Shown: positions 40,684 through 48,405, counted from the first letter of the stretch. The stretch is 48,405 bases of DNA from an uncultured Bacteroidia bacterium (GCA_902762435.1 CACWOH010000015.1:1-48405); one strand, 5' to 3'. The notes: generated by a model from the letters alone, not told the origin. Numbers and translations are program-made.

Positions 40684-41358
40684 TTATTTCTGTTTCCAGT
40701 CCCGGACTTCAGCGAGCAGCCAGTCGGCAAGGTCTTCCACCCCCTCGCCGGTACGGGCGCAGATGGGAATCACTTTCGCACGGGGATTGCGCATCCGCAC
40801 GTTTTCCCGGCACTTGTCCAGGTCGAAGTCGAAATACGGGAGTACGTCCGTCTTGTTGATGACAACGAGGTCGCAGACGGAGAACATCAGCGGGTACTTG
40901 AGCGGCTTGTCGTCCCCTTCCGGAACGGAGAGGATCATCGCATTGCGGACGGCGCCGGTATCGAACTCGGCCGGGCAGACGAGGTTGCCCACGTTCTCCA
41001 GCACGACGAGGTCCACGCCTTCCAGGGGCAGGTTATCCAGGCCCTGGCGGGTCATTTCCGCGTCCAGGTGGCACATGCCGCCAGTGTGGAGTTGGATGGA
41101 TTCTACGCCCGTCTCCTGACGGATTTTGACGGCATCGACGTCGCTGTCGATGTCCGCCTCCATCACTGCGATGCGGAGCCGGTCTTTCAACAGGTTGATC
41201 AGGCGGATCAGTGTCGTGGTCTTCCCGCTGCCGGGCGAAGACATCAGGTTCAGCAGATAGATCCCCTTCCCCTTCAGTTCCCTGCGGAGGTCGGCGGCAT
41301 CCTTCTCATTCTCGGCGAAAACGCTCTTCTTGATTTCAATCACTTTCACTTCATCCAT
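40684..41358 (-). CDS. hypB: Nickel-insertion GTPase HypB
   Basis: A 224-residue GTPase. P-loop SSPGSGKTTTL (40-50), Cys97-His98 in GGMCHLDAEM, which is the metal site of the G domain, ENVGNLVCPAEFDTG (switch region, with the conserved Cys) and NKTDVLPYF (base recognition). No His-rich N-terminus, so it is not a nickel store. HypB drives nickel transfer with HypA. First gene of the operon; 14 bases to the large flavoprotein. A candidate promoter lies upstream. See the finding on the missing hydrogenase. Confidence 0.9.
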   Translation of the reverse strand: MDEVKVIEIKKSVFAENEKDAADLRRELKGKGIYLLNLMSSPGSGKTTTLIRLINLLKDRLRIAVMEADIDSDVDAVKIRQETGVESIQLHTGGMCHLDAEMTRQGLDNLPLEGVDLVVLENVGNLVCPAEFDTGAVRNAMILSVPEGDDKPLKYPLMFSVCDLVVINKTDVLPYFDFDLDKCRENVRMRNPRAKVIPICARTGEGVEDLADWLLAEVRDWKQK

Positions 41359-41413
41359 AGAGGCAGGAAAGGATATACTTATTGGTTATTTTTTGTGGTT
41401 ATATAAAATCTCT

Positions 41414-41443
41414 GCAAGTTACATTTTTTTCGCGGACCTGCAA
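41414..41443 (-). promoter_or_regulatory. Candidate promoter of the hypB operon
   Basis: On the minus strand, TTG (41441-41443), 19 bases, then TAACTTGC (41414-41421), which matches six of eight bases of TAnnTTTG. The leader to the ATG at 41358 is about 50 bases. Confidence 0.35.
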
Positions 41444-41462
41444 ACAGTAAGGCAATAATTCC

Positions 41463-41470
41463 TATATTTG
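41463..41470 (+). promoter_or_regulatory. Candidate -7 element (TATATTTG) for the GH5-like gene
   Basis: Perfect TAnnTTTG 30 bases before the ATG at 41501. No clear -33 element. Confidence 0.45.
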
Positions 41471-41500
41471 AAGAAATTAACACTAAAATCCCAGTATCCG

Positions 41501-42727
41501 ATGAAAACTGTCAAAATCCTTCTCCTGTCATTTTTCGGAGCGGCACTGCTGGCCGCCTGCTCCACCCCGGTGCAAAAAGCGGACAAATATGCCATCGACT
41601 GCACGCAGATCCGCGGCTTCAACTACACCCCGGCCACCACGGCCGAGCCCAGGCACCACATCGACACCTGGGTACAGTACGACCCCGATGTCACCGCATT
41701 CAACCTTGACCTGGCAAAAGGCCTGAAACTGAATATGGTCCGCGTCTTCGTCCCCTGGCAGTGCTATGACGAACTGGGAGACGGGCTGGCCCCGCGCCTG
41801 CAGGACTTCGCCCGGAAATGCAACGAGCGCGGCATCGGTATGGTGCCTGTAGTCGGCGGCGGCCGCTGGATGTGGAACCTGGAAGACACGACCCGCGTCA
41901 CGAAGGCCCGGGAGTGGGCCGAATACCTCGTCGCCGCCCTGAAGGACGAACCGAACCTGATGATGTGGGACCTGATGAACGAGCCCGACCTGAACCGGCG
42001 CATGAAAGAAACCAACTTCGAGAACTGCAAGCTGATGTACAGCCTGTTCAAGGAACTCGATCCCGACACGCCGCTCACCATCGGCATGGAAAAGGTCTCC
42101 TGCATGATCGAGATGGCGGAATACGCCGATATCCTCCAGTTCCACAATTACTCCGAAACACGCGACATGGTGCGCGACACCATCGCCAAGGCACAGGCCT
42201 TCGCCGCGCAGGTGGGCAAGCAGGTGTTCAATGGTGAGATGGGCTGCGTGGCCCGCGCCAACCCCTATGACGTCACGCTCGAAGAGCACATGAAGGCCGG
42301 CATGGGCTGGTGCATCTGGGAGCTGATGATTGTGGAGAAAGGCTGGGGCACCGTGCACGGCGTCTTCTACAAGGACGGCACGGTCCGTGACCCGTCCATC
42401 CCCGCCGCTATCCTCGGATATTTCCGCAACCGGGAGAATCCCTTCCCCGAGGTGCCCGACCGGGAAGACAAGATCGGCAGCGTACTCAGCCGCACCGAAG
42501 CCTGGAAGAAGGATGGTGCGAAAGACTGGGAGACCGGCATCCACATCGCCGAAGTGGGCGCCAACATGCTCGAGTCCGCCCAGCTCGCCCCGATGCACGA
42601 CGCCCCGAACGCGCAGGTGAACCGCATCCGCGAAAGCCACGACCTGGCAGCGCTCAAGGCCCTGCTGGACAAGCAGTACGCCCTGCTGAAGCCCTACCGC
42701 AAACCTGCCGAGGCGCCCAGGAGATAA
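41501..42727 (+). CDS. GH5-like (clan GH-A) glycoside hydrolase lipoprotein
   Basis: A 408-residue protein from ATG at 41501 with a lipoprotein signal (LLLSFFGAALLAAC, Cys20). The mature part is a TIM barrel of the GH-A clan: GFNYTPATTAEPR, MVRVFVPWQCYDELG, WDLMNEPDLN with the acid/base Glu161, LQFHNYSETRD and FNGEMGCV with the likely nucleophile Glu246. It is close to the cellulase/mannanase GH5 fold; the family within the clan is not certain. It would act at the cell surface or in the periplasm on beta-linked plant glycans. Single gene, divergent from hypB, facing a GH9 gene across a strong terminator hairpin. Confidence 0.78.
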   Translation: MKTVKILLLSFFGAALLAACSTPVQKADKYAIDCTQIRGFNYTPATTAEPRHHIDTWVQYDPDVTAFNLDLAKGLKLNMVRVFVPWQCYDELGDGLAPRLQDFARKCNERGIGMVPVVGGGRWMWNLEDTTRVTKAREWAEYLVAALKDEPNLMMWDLMNEPDLNRRMKETNFENCKLMYSLFKELDPDTPLTIGMEKVSCMIEMAEYADILQFHNYSETRDMVRDTIAKAQAFAAQVGKQVFNGEMGCVARANPYDVTLEEHMKAGMGWCIWELMIVEKGWGTVHGVFYKDGTVRDPSIPAAILGYFRNRENPFPEVPDREDKIGSVLSRTEAWKKDGAKDWETGIHIAEVGANMLESAQLAPMHDAPNAQVNRIRESHDLAALKALLDKQYALLKPYRKPAEAPRR

Positions 42728-42745
42728 CCCCATCCCCGGCAGAAA

Positions 42746-42780
42746 CGAAGAGCCCGGTCCTCGATGGACCGGGCTCTTCG
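42746..42780. terminator. Bidirectional terminator hairpin
   Basis: A perfect 15-base stem (42746-42760 with 42766-42780) around a 5-base loop, between the converging GH5-like and GH9 genes. There is no long T run on either side, so termination strength is uncertain. Confidence 0.75.
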
Positions 42781-42796
42781 CATGTCTGCGCTGCGT

Positions 42797-45331
42797 TTAC
42801 TGTTTGATGGTGTTCTGCAGGGCGGCGCCAAAGATCAGGTAAGAGGTGTTACCCGCGATGGTACCCTCGTTCTGGCCCCAGAGGAACGGCCAGTCGTCGT
42901 AGTTCTCGAAGTGGTCCGGATGGCGGAACAGCACGCCCGGGGCGACGTTGCCCGGAATGAACGAGAAGTCCGCACGGTTGTTGCCGTAGAACACCTCTTT
43001 CGGGCGCGTGGCGCCGACGGCGGCCACCAGCGAGTAATTGTGGTACGGGTGGCAGCCGAACAGGTAACCCGCGGCCTTCAGCGCGTATTCCGGGCTGACG
43101 ATCTCCGGGAAATACTGGCTGGCGAAGCTGGCCGTGGTGCCATAGCTGACCACGCTGCCGCTGGAAGCCCAGTTGCCCAGGCCGATGGGCACGCCATACG
43201 GGTTCTCCGTCTCCAGGCTGTCGAGATAGTGCTTGTACTCCTCGACATAAGGACGCAGGCGCTCCTTGTAGGCGGCGTCCAGGTAAGGGATGGCGTCCAG
43301 GGCGGGCTGGATGGCGGAATTGACCATTCGGTCGAGTGCCGGCCAGATCTGCTCCTGGAAGTCGTCCAGGTAGTGCTGCTCGCCGGTGGAGACGTACAGC
43401 TGCAGGTTCGTGGACATGTTGCCGAAGCCGCGGCCGCGCATGCGGGCGGCCATCGGGTTGTTCTGCATCAGCTCGGTCCCCTCCTTCATCAGGCGCTTGG
43501 ACTGGGCGAGGGCGCGGCGGGACAGGTCGTCGTTGTAGCCGGCGAGGGCGCGGCTGGCCGCCGCGAACATCGTCGCCGCCTGGAGGTCCAGGCCGGGGTT
43601 GCGGGTGGTGAAGGCCCACATGTCGTCCGGCGTGCCGCTGGACTTGCCGTCCGCGGATGTCTCGTAAGGTTTCAGGCGCGGGTCGTAGTGCAGGCCGTCC
43701 GTGATCGTCGCGGCGTCGCCGAGGTGGTGGTAGTTGTCCAGCACGGAGTTGGAAAGGGTCTGGGACATGTGGCCGATGTTCTCGGCCTGGGCCACCAGGT
43801 TCAGCACGCCGTGCTCGATGTACTGCAGCACGTCAGGCACGCCGTCCGGACGGTGCAGGTCCACGTAGCGCTGCTTCTCGCTCACGAAGGTTTCGTCGCG
43901 CATCGGGTAGAAGCGTTCCCAGTCGGACACGAGGTTCTGCACCACGCTGATGTTGGAGCCCGTCTCGATGTCGAAGTCGCCTGCGTCGAAGTAGCCGCCC
44001 ACGTTCAGGCCGGGAATCAGCTGGAGCGCCTTGTACTTGGTGTCGATGGGACCCTGGCTGTGCAGGTCGAAGTGGTTGGTGTTGGCGGGCGCCTGGAGGT
44101 AGCCCTCCTTGAAAGGCTCGCCGTGCCAGACCCGGTAACCCTCGTTCACCATCATGTGGTTCATATGGATCGGGATCCAGACGTCGCTGGTGGCGTCCGT
44201 GATGCGGTCATAGACATCATTCCCGATGATGAAGTCGTTGGTCTTCACATCGCCGTATTTCAGGAAATACACGCCCGGCTCCTGCACGGAAGAGAAGTCG
44301 AACTTCGCGTAGTGATACTTGTAGTAGTCGCCCCAGGACTTGACCGGGCCGGAGAAGGCGCGGACGGTGGAGCCGTCTTCCTTCACCCGCCACAGCTCGG
44401 CCGTCGGACGGACCTTGTCCTTCTTGTCCAGCTCGATCACGGCGACCTTCTGCTGGGAAGGGATGTAGCCCACCTGCGAGAAGCCCACGTTCGGTTCGCG
44501 GATCCAGCCGGGAACCGCGTTCGGCTCCACCGTCCAGGTAAGTACCTTGCCGGTCTTGCCGGCAGGCAGGAGGCTGCGCAGGACATACCAGCCGTTCTGG
44601 GCCAGCAGACGGCCGTCGAAGAGCATCAGTTCAGCATCCTCGGATGTAACCTTGACCAGGCGCTGCGGATCGTCCGGTGCGGCCACGAGTTCGTGACCGG
44701 TGCAAAGCGGAAGCGGATCCACGAAGCGGCCGGTACCCCGGTCGTCATAGGTCCGGTAGCCCTTGTACTGATAGACCTTCTCCTCGTTGGGGCGCGTGGT
44801 GGTAAGGCTGGCGGAATAGCGCGGGAAGCGGTTCGCCTTGCCGTCCATCAGATAGGCCTTGTTCCAGTACTGCGAAGGCAGGAACTCCAGGTTGAAACCG
44901 GCGTCGCCTTCCAGCTCGGCGGGAATGGGCTTGTCCAGATACACGTCGATCTGCACGGCCGGTCCCTTCGCGGTCACGACGATCCGGGAATCGAAATCAT
45001 AGTGCGGATAACGCAGTCCGACTTCGATGGATCCGTCGTCGGGGTTGACGTTGCGCGCCGTCATCTCCGGAACGAGGTCCCACTGCTCCGGGGTGTTGGA
45101 CAGACGGACGGCGCCGCCCTGGAGGGTACGCACGCCGTGGTGGATCACCTCGATACCGGAGTTCTTCTCGTCGTTGAAACCTCCGGAGAAGGCGTTGCTG
45201 TACACCAGTACGTTCACGCCCTGACGCTCAAAATACTCAAGGTCATTGAGCTTGAGATCGGGCGAAGAGGCAGGCTTGCTGCACGCTGCCAGACAAAGCA
45301 GCGCGACTACAGGTAAGAATGCTTTCTTCAT
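42797..45331 (-). CDS. GH9 family glycoside hydrolase lipoprotein
   Basis: An 844-residue protein with a lipoprotein signal (VVALLCLAAC, Cys17). Residues about 25-275 form an extra N-terminal beta domain of a kind I do not recognise. An Ig-like cellulase N-terminal domain is at about 283-375 (VGFSQVGYIPSQQKVAVIEL) and the (alpha/alpha)6 GH9 domain follows: GGYFDAGDFDIETG with Asp449 and Asp452, LFGCHPYHNYSLVAAVG, and the acid Glu in WGQNEGTIAGN close to the end. GH9 enzymes cut beta-1,4-glucans, or in some cases glucosamine-containing glycans. Single gene with its own -7 element. Located at the outer membrane by its lipid anchor. Confidence 0.85.
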   Translation of the reverse strand: MKKAFLPVVALLCLAACSKPASSPDLKLNDLEYFERQGVNVLVYSNAFSGGFNDEKNSGIEVIHHGVRTLQGGAVRLSNTPEQWDLVPEMTARNVNPDDGSIEVGLRYPHYDFDSRIVVTAKGPAVQIDVYLDKPIPAELEGDAGFNLEFLPSQYWNKAYLMDGKANRFPRYSASLTTTRPNEEKVYQYKGYRTYDDRGTGRFVDPLPLCTGHELVAAPDDPQRLVKVTSEDAELMLFDGRLLAQNGWYVLRSLLPAGKTGKVLTWTVEPNAVPGWIREPNVGFSQVGYIPSQQKVAVIELDKKDKVRPTAELWRVKEDGSTVRAFSGPVKSWGDYYKYHYAKFDFSSVQEPGVYFLKYGDVKTNDFIIGNDVYDRITDATSDVWIPIHMNHMMVNEGYRVWHGEPFKEGYLQAPANTNHFDLHSQGPIDTKYKALQLIPGLNVGGYFDAGDFDIETGSNISVVQNLVSDWERFYPMRDETFVSEKQRYVDLHRPDGVPDVLQYIEHGVLNLVAQAENIGHMSQTLSNSVLDNYHHLGDAATITDGLHYDPRLKPYETSADGKSSGTPDDMWAFTTRNPGLDLQAATMFAAASRALAGYNDDLSRRALAQSKRLMKEGTELMQNNPMAARMRGRGFGNMSTNLQLYVSTGEQHYLDDFQEQIWPALDRMVNSAIQPALDAIPYLDAAYKERLRPYVEEYKHYLDSLETENPYGVPIGLGNWASSGSVVSYGTTASFASQYFPEIVSPEYALKAAGYLFGCHPYHNYSLVAAVGATRPKEVFYGNNRADFSFIPGNVAPGVLFRHPDHFENYDDWPFLWGQNEGTIAGNTSYLIFGAALQNTIKQ

Positions 45332-45372
45332 AAGTGATAACTGAATATAACGAAATTGGTATGGTCCTTTTA

Positions 45373-45380
45373 CAAAGATA
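45373..45380 (-). promoter_or_regulatory. Candidate -7 element (TATCTTTG) for the GH9 gene
   Basis: Perfect TAnnTTTG on the minus strand, 41 bases before the ATG at 45331. Confidence 0.45.
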
Positions 45381-45427
45381 CGGAATCTTTTCCGGATAGG
45401 ACAGCCTTCATAAAAAAAACACAGCGG

Positions 45428-46132
45428 CTATTTCTGGAAATGCTGGTAATCCTTCGAACGGCTCCAGGCTCCGCCCCAGCTGAACCCATGTTCCCGGAAC
45501 AGCTTGTAGCAGAGATCCCCGCGGTCGATCTTGTGCGGGAAATCCCGCGTCCGGTCCGCATAGGATGCCCCTTCCGCCGGGTGGATGCCGCCCCGCGGGT
45601 CGATATAGGGATTCTCCAACGGATTGATGTCTATCGCCATCCCCAGCGCATGCCGGGAGAGCTTTTTCTGGCCGGTCATCGTGCGGTAATTGAAGCAGGA
45701 GGTGTTGTCCGCGCGCATCGACGCTTCGTCCGAGCCGCCGTAATCATCCACCAGACGGATGCTGTGGATGGGATACTTCGCCTCATACAACGCGCGGAAA
45801 ATCTCCAGGAGATCCTCCGCGATGGCCACGTTGCAGACCAGTTCGCCCATATGCTGCACCCCGTAGAAGTCGTAATAGGCCACCCGCAGGTAACGAAGTT
45901 CCGAAAAAGGAATCGTCGCGTCTTCCGGATAGGAATTGCCGCGCATCCGTGCCTCCACGACCGGGGGGATGGTGTAGCAGAGGAACGCCGGCCGGAAGAC
46001 CGGCCGGATCTCTTCGACGCCGCGTCCGACGGACGCGGCGAGGGCCTCCGCCTCTTCGGATGCCGGCGCCCCCGACCCGCAGCCACAAAACAGCAGGACG
46101 GGCAGCAGCAGGTTGAGCGGCGAACGTTTCAT
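45428..46132 (-). CDS. M15 family peptidase (D-Ala-D-Ala carboxypeptidase-like), lipoprotein
   Basis: A 234-residue protein. The start is a lipoprotein signal (LLLPVLLFCGCGSG, lipobox FCGC). The M15 zinc site is clear: SRHALGMAIDIN (HxxxxxxD) and, near the end, KDYQHFQ with the third ligand. Such enzymes cut peptidoglycan cross-link peptides, as in the M15C (VanY/L-Ala-D-Glu) group, in the periplasm. It follows the Gfo/Idh/MocA gene after three bases and is on its mRNA. No link in function between the two is known to me. Confidence 0.85.
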   Translation of the reverse strand: MKRSPLNLLLPVLLFCGCGSGAPASEEAEALAASVGRGVEEIRPVFRPAFLCYTIPPVVEARMRGNSYPEDATIPFSELRYLRVAYYDFYGVQHMGELVCNVAIAEDLLEIFRALYEAKYPIHSIRLVDDYGGSDEASMRADNTSCFNYRTMTGQKKLSRHALGMAIDINPLENPYIDPRGGIHPAEGASYADRTRDFPHKIDRGDLCYKLFREHGFSWGGAWSRSKDYQHFQK

Positions 46133-46135
46133 TCC

Positions 46136-47098
46136 CTAACGGTTCTGGGACTGCTCCAGCCGGACCAGCGTCTCCATGATCAGCATCGTCCGCGCTTCCA
46201 GCGCTTCGGCCGCCGCCCGGTCGCGCCGGGCAAAGATGTCCCGGTAGTCCTCCAACTGGTGGCAGAGCCGGTGCTCGTAGCGGTTCAGCTCGAACACCTG
46301 CGTTTCCTCTCCGGGCCGGATCAGCTCCACCTTCGTGAAGAAGTTCGGCAGGCCGTGCACGCGGATGGAACCCTTCTCGCCCTGGAAGTAGAAGCCGTGG
46401 GGGCCGTCGGAGTCCATCGAGGCGGTGCATACCGCCACCATCCCGTTCCCGTAGCTCAGCGTGGCCGCACCCGCCGTGCCGATCCCGTTGCGCCCGAGGG
46501 ACGTGGCGGCATAGAACACGCGGTCCGGGCGGCCGTACAAGGCCAGGATGATGTGCAGGCAGTAGATGTTGATGTCGCGCAGCGCACCGCCCTCATACTC
46601 CTGCGTGAACACGGGGATGTCCGCACCGGCCATATACGCATCATAGCGGTCGAAATGCTCGTCATAGTCCGCGTGGACCAGGTGCACGGGACCGATCTGC
46701 GGAAGCAGCTCCCGGACCTTGTAGAAATTCGGCAGGTGGATGTTGGAGATGGCCTCGAAAATGAAGAGGTCCCGCTCCTTCGCCAGGGCGAAGAGTTCGG
46801 CAGCCTCCTCCACCGTGGAGGTGAAAGGCTTCTCGCAGAGGACGTTGTGCCCGGCCAGCAGGGCCTGCTTAGCCGGTCCGTAGTGGAGTGTGTTGGGCAG
46901 CGCGATATAGACGAAATCAATGTCCGTACGCTTAAGCATCTCCGCATAGTCGGTATAGACGTCCGGGATGCCGAAACGACCGGCTTTCTCGCGGCTGCGG
47001 CCGCAGATGGCGACGACTTCGTAGCCCGGGACGGTCTGCATCGCATCCAGCATCTGGGGGACGATCATACCGGTTCCGACAATGGCGATTCTGATCAT
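46136..47098 (-). CDS. Gfo/Idh/MocA family NAD(P)-dependent oxidoreductase
   Basis: A 320-residue protein. Rossmann start IAIVGTGMIVPQML (3-16), YIALPNTLHYGPAKQALLAG, and the family signature LCEKPFTSTVEEA with the catalytic Lys. The C-terminal alpha/beta domain follows (DINIYCLHIILALYG). It oxidises or reduces a sugar or cyclitol; the substrate is unknown. Cytoplasmic. It leads the operon with the M15 gene. The TATATTTG element on the minus strand at 47121 lies 22 bases before the start, back to back with the esterase promoter. Confidence 0.87.
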   Translation of the reverse strand: MIRIAIVGTGMIVPQMLDAMQTVPGYEVVAICGRSREKAGRFGIPDVYTDYAEMLKRTDIDFVYIALPNTLHYGPAKQALLAGHNVLCEKPFTSTVEEAAELFALAKERDLFIFEAISNIHLPNFYKVRELLPQIGPVHLVHADYDEHFDRYDAYMAGADIPVFTQEYEGGALRDINIYCLHIILALYGRPDRVFYAATSLGRNGIGTAGAATLSYGNGMVAVCTASMDSDGPHGFYFQGEKGSIRVHGLPNFFTKVELIRPGEETQVFELNRYEHRLCHQLEDYRDIFARRDRAAAEALEARTMLIMETLVRLEQSQNR

Positions 47099-47120
47099 AA
47101 CGGTATCAATTGTTTTTCTA

Positions 47121-47128
47121 CAAATATA
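47121..47128 (-). promoter_or_regulatory. Candidate -7 element (TATATTTG) for the oxidoreductase operon
   Basis: Perfect TAnnTTTG on the minus strand, 22 bases before the ATG at 47098. Confidence 0.45.
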
Positions 47129-47149
47129 TCAAAATATCCGGGGAAATGC

Positions 47150-47157
47150 TATTTTTG
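47150..47157 (+). promoter_or_regulatory. Candidate -7 element (TATTTTTG) for the esterase gene
   Basis: Perfect TAnnTTTG ending 5 bases before the ATG at 47163. Leaderless-type spacing. Confidence 0.5.
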
Positions 47158-47162
47158 TAAGT

Positions 47163-48405
47163 ATGAGACCACATAGATTCCTCCTTACGGCGTTTGCCGC
47201 CCTCTCCTGCCTGTCCGCCGCGGCACAGCCCGGCCGGCAGCCCGTCAACCCCGACGGTCCCTTCCGCGTCAAAATCGGCGAATGCGCGCACGGCTGCATC
47301 ACCGTCACCCCGGGTATCGACCCCGAAACGGGCACGGAGTTCCCGAAAGGCACCGTCCTGCACGTCCACGCTACGCCCGAGGTAGGCTACGCGTTCGAGT
47401 GCGGCTACAAGGCGCAGCGCGGGATGTTCGCCTTCTACACCGAATACCCCGATGCCTCGTTCGACGTCGTCGTGGACGGGGACATCTCCGTGGGCGCCTC
47501 GTTCGTGGATCCCGTCGAGCTGGAGGGTTACCGCTGCATCCCTGACATCGTGTATGCCAAGCCGGGCGTGAAGCCGCTCAAATACGACGCCTTCATCCCG
47601 GACGGCGCGAAGAAGCTTCCCGGCATCGTGATCATCCACGGAGGCGGCTGGCAGATGAACTGCGAGGACGTGATGAAAGGTCTCGCCCGTGCCCTGGTGC
47701 GTGACGGGAAATACGTCGCGTTCTGCATCGACTATCGTTGGATCGGCACGCGCGACGGCGACGCAACACCCAACACGATGAACCAGCTGATCGAAGACTG
47801 CTACGGCGCCATCCTGCACATCCGGGAGCACGCCGCCGAGTACGGCCTCGACCCGAACCGTCTGGCCGTCACCGGCGACAGCGCCGGCGGTCACCTGTGC
47901 GCCAGTGTCGCCACGATGGTCGAACGCATCGGCGACGGCGGCTTCGGCCTGCGCCCGGGCGTCTTCGAATACAGGCCCACTTACCTGCCGGCCGGCATGA
48001 GCGCGAAAAAGGCCTGGAGGGTCCTGCGCCGCAGCATCCGCGCCTGCGCGCCGAACTACGGCATCTTCTCCGCAAAGAGCATCGACCGCTTCGTGCGCGA
48101 CCTGGACGGTGACGAAGCCCGCGCTGCCGTCTCGCCGCTGGACAATATCCCCCAATCGTCCAAGCGCAAAATTCCGCACTGGCTGAACCGCGGCACGGAA
48201 GACCGGACGGTGGACGACGCGTCCAACCGCGAATACACCGAGGCCCTGCAGGCAGCCGGACAGCGCGCCGAATACGTGCTCGTGCCCGGCGCCTCCCACG
48301 CCTACTACGACTGGAAGCCCGACAGCGCCACGAAAGAAACCTTCGAGCGTTTCGGCCGCCCCTACGCCCGGCAGATGGAGGACTTCTTCAACTCCGTGTT
48401 CTACA
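47163..48405 (+). CDS. Secreted alpha/beta hydrolase (esterase/acetylxylan-esterase-like), 3' end cut by window
   Basis: Open from ATG at 47163 to the window end (414 codons). Signal peptide FLLTAFAALSCLSAAAQ. Residues about 35-105 form a beta domain with text like bacterial surface repeats (GTVLHVHATPEVGYAFECGY, then VVDGDISVGASFVDP). The alpha/beta hydrolase follows: IVIIHGGGWQMN (oxyanion), VTGDSAGGHL with Ser240 as nucleophile, and GASHAYYDW with the His. The HGGGW and GDSAGG motifs place it with the BD-FAE/hormone-sensitive lipase-like esterases that deacetylate plant glycans. The Asp is probably in RGTEDRTV. It is divergent from the Gfo/Idh/MocA gene. Confidence 0.82.
   Translation, partial: MRPHRFLLTAFAALSCLSAAAQPGRQPVNPDGPFRVKIGECAHGCITVTPGIDPETGTEFPKGTVLHVHATPEVGYAFECGYKAQRGMFAFYTEYPDASFDVVVDGDISVGASFVDPVELEGYRCIPDIVYAKPGVKPLKYDAFIPDGAKKLPGIVIIHGGGWQMNCEDVMKGLARALVRDGKYVAFCIDYRWIGTRDGDATPNTMNQLIEDCYGAILHIREHAAEYGLDPNRLAVTGDSAGGHLCASVATMVERIGDGGFGLRPGVFEYRPTYLPAGMSAKKAWRVLRRSIRACAPNYGIFSAKSIDRFVRDLDGDEARAAVSPLDNIPQSSKRKIPHWLNRGTEDRTVDDASNREYTEALQAAGQRAEYVLVPGASHAYYDWKPDSATKETFERFGRPYARQMEDFFNSVFY

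Noticed and set aside
37928-41119. A 1063-codon open frame on the plus strand opposite the iron-sulfur flavoprotein and hypB
   Set aside because: It crosses two well-supported genes on the other strand, has no recognisable domain and reads as low-complexity His/Gly/Ala/Val text. GC-rich coding DNA often leaves the opposite strand open.
36020-41358. A [NiFe]-hydrogenase or urease locus
   Set aside because: HypA and HypB are clear, but no large subunit with paired CxxC motifs, no small subunit, no UreC-like sequence and no hypC-F genes were found on either strand in the window.
42764-45316. An 850-codon plus-strand open frame opposite the GH9 gene
   Set aside because: Same reason: it mirrors the GH9 gene, has a Val/His/Arg-rich composition and no domain, and would run through the terminator hairpin.
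45356-47176. A 606-codon plus-strand open frame opposite the M15 and oxidoreductase genes
   Set aside because: It spans two real genes and the divergent promoter region and shows no protein motif.

Overview
The window comes from a GC-rich member of the Bacteroidota, most likely an uncultured gut or rumen Bacteroidales. Three things point there. Many genes are preceded by the TAnnTTTG -7 element used by the Bacteroidota primary sigma factor. The gene families are typical of the phylum (outer-membrane barrels with a carboxypeptidase-regulatory-like domain, DUF2490, GH106, GH9, GH3 lipoproteins, SSS symporters, WYL regulators). Secreted glycosidases carry lipoprotein or Sec signals. No rRNA, tRNA, CRISPR array, phage gene or insertion sequence was found, and no gap between genes exceeds 300 bases. 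Both window ends cut a gene: the first loses its C-terminal part and the last its 3' end.

Layout. 1-4.9 kb: an in-frame double GNAT acetyltransferase, an outer-membrane receptor-like barrel, a divergent regulator that seems to carry two DNA-binding domains, and a chimeric gene remnant. 4.9-11.8 kb: a Gre factor, a tiny lipoprotein, a secreted amidohydrolase with a three-domain (ABM, CMD, cupin) partner, a WYL regulator broken by an internal deletion, a DnaQ-like exonuclease, an intact and a decayed hexapeptide acetyltransferase, an UlaG-like lactonase and a GNAT. 11.8-16.3 kb: a tight operon of flavoprotein, PL11 rhamnogalacturonan lyase without a signal peptide, and two glycosyltransferases. 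16.2-21.8 kb: a UvrA2-type ABC protein, a DUF2490 barrel, a sodium/solute symporter and an alpha/beta hydrolase. 21.8-29.4 kb: a GH106 rhamnosidase, a GH3 lipoprotein and a TonB-dependent receptor.

29.4-41.4 kb is a peroxide and metal island. It holds an OhrR-like regulator with a glutathione peroxidase and a well-formed palindromic operator, a metal permease with an HMA domain, a second, internally shortened peroxidase, an operon with two cation diffusion facilitators around an SGNH hydrolase and a C45-type amidase, and a five-gene operon ending at a clear terminator: hypB, a 940-residue iron-sulfur flavoprotein, hypA, a small membrane protein and a DUF5692-like membrane protein. No nickel hydrogenase or urease gene is present, so the target of HypA and HypB here is unknown; this is the best candidate for an undescribed system. 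41.5-48.4 kb: a GH5-like lipoprotein, a GH9 lipoprotein, an M15 peptidase, a Gfo/Idh/MocA oxidoreductase and a secreted esterase cut by the window end.

Two patterns run through the window. First, in seven places a perfect TAnnTTTG element ends 3-5 bases before a candidate start codon, which suggests leaderless mRNAs. Second, several genes have lost internal segments (methyltransferase/ketopantoate reductase chimera, WYL regulator, maltose-type acetyltransferase, second peroxidase), which suggests ongoing deletion-driven decay or, less likely, assembly faults. All functional calls rest on reading translated motifs by eye; no database search was run.
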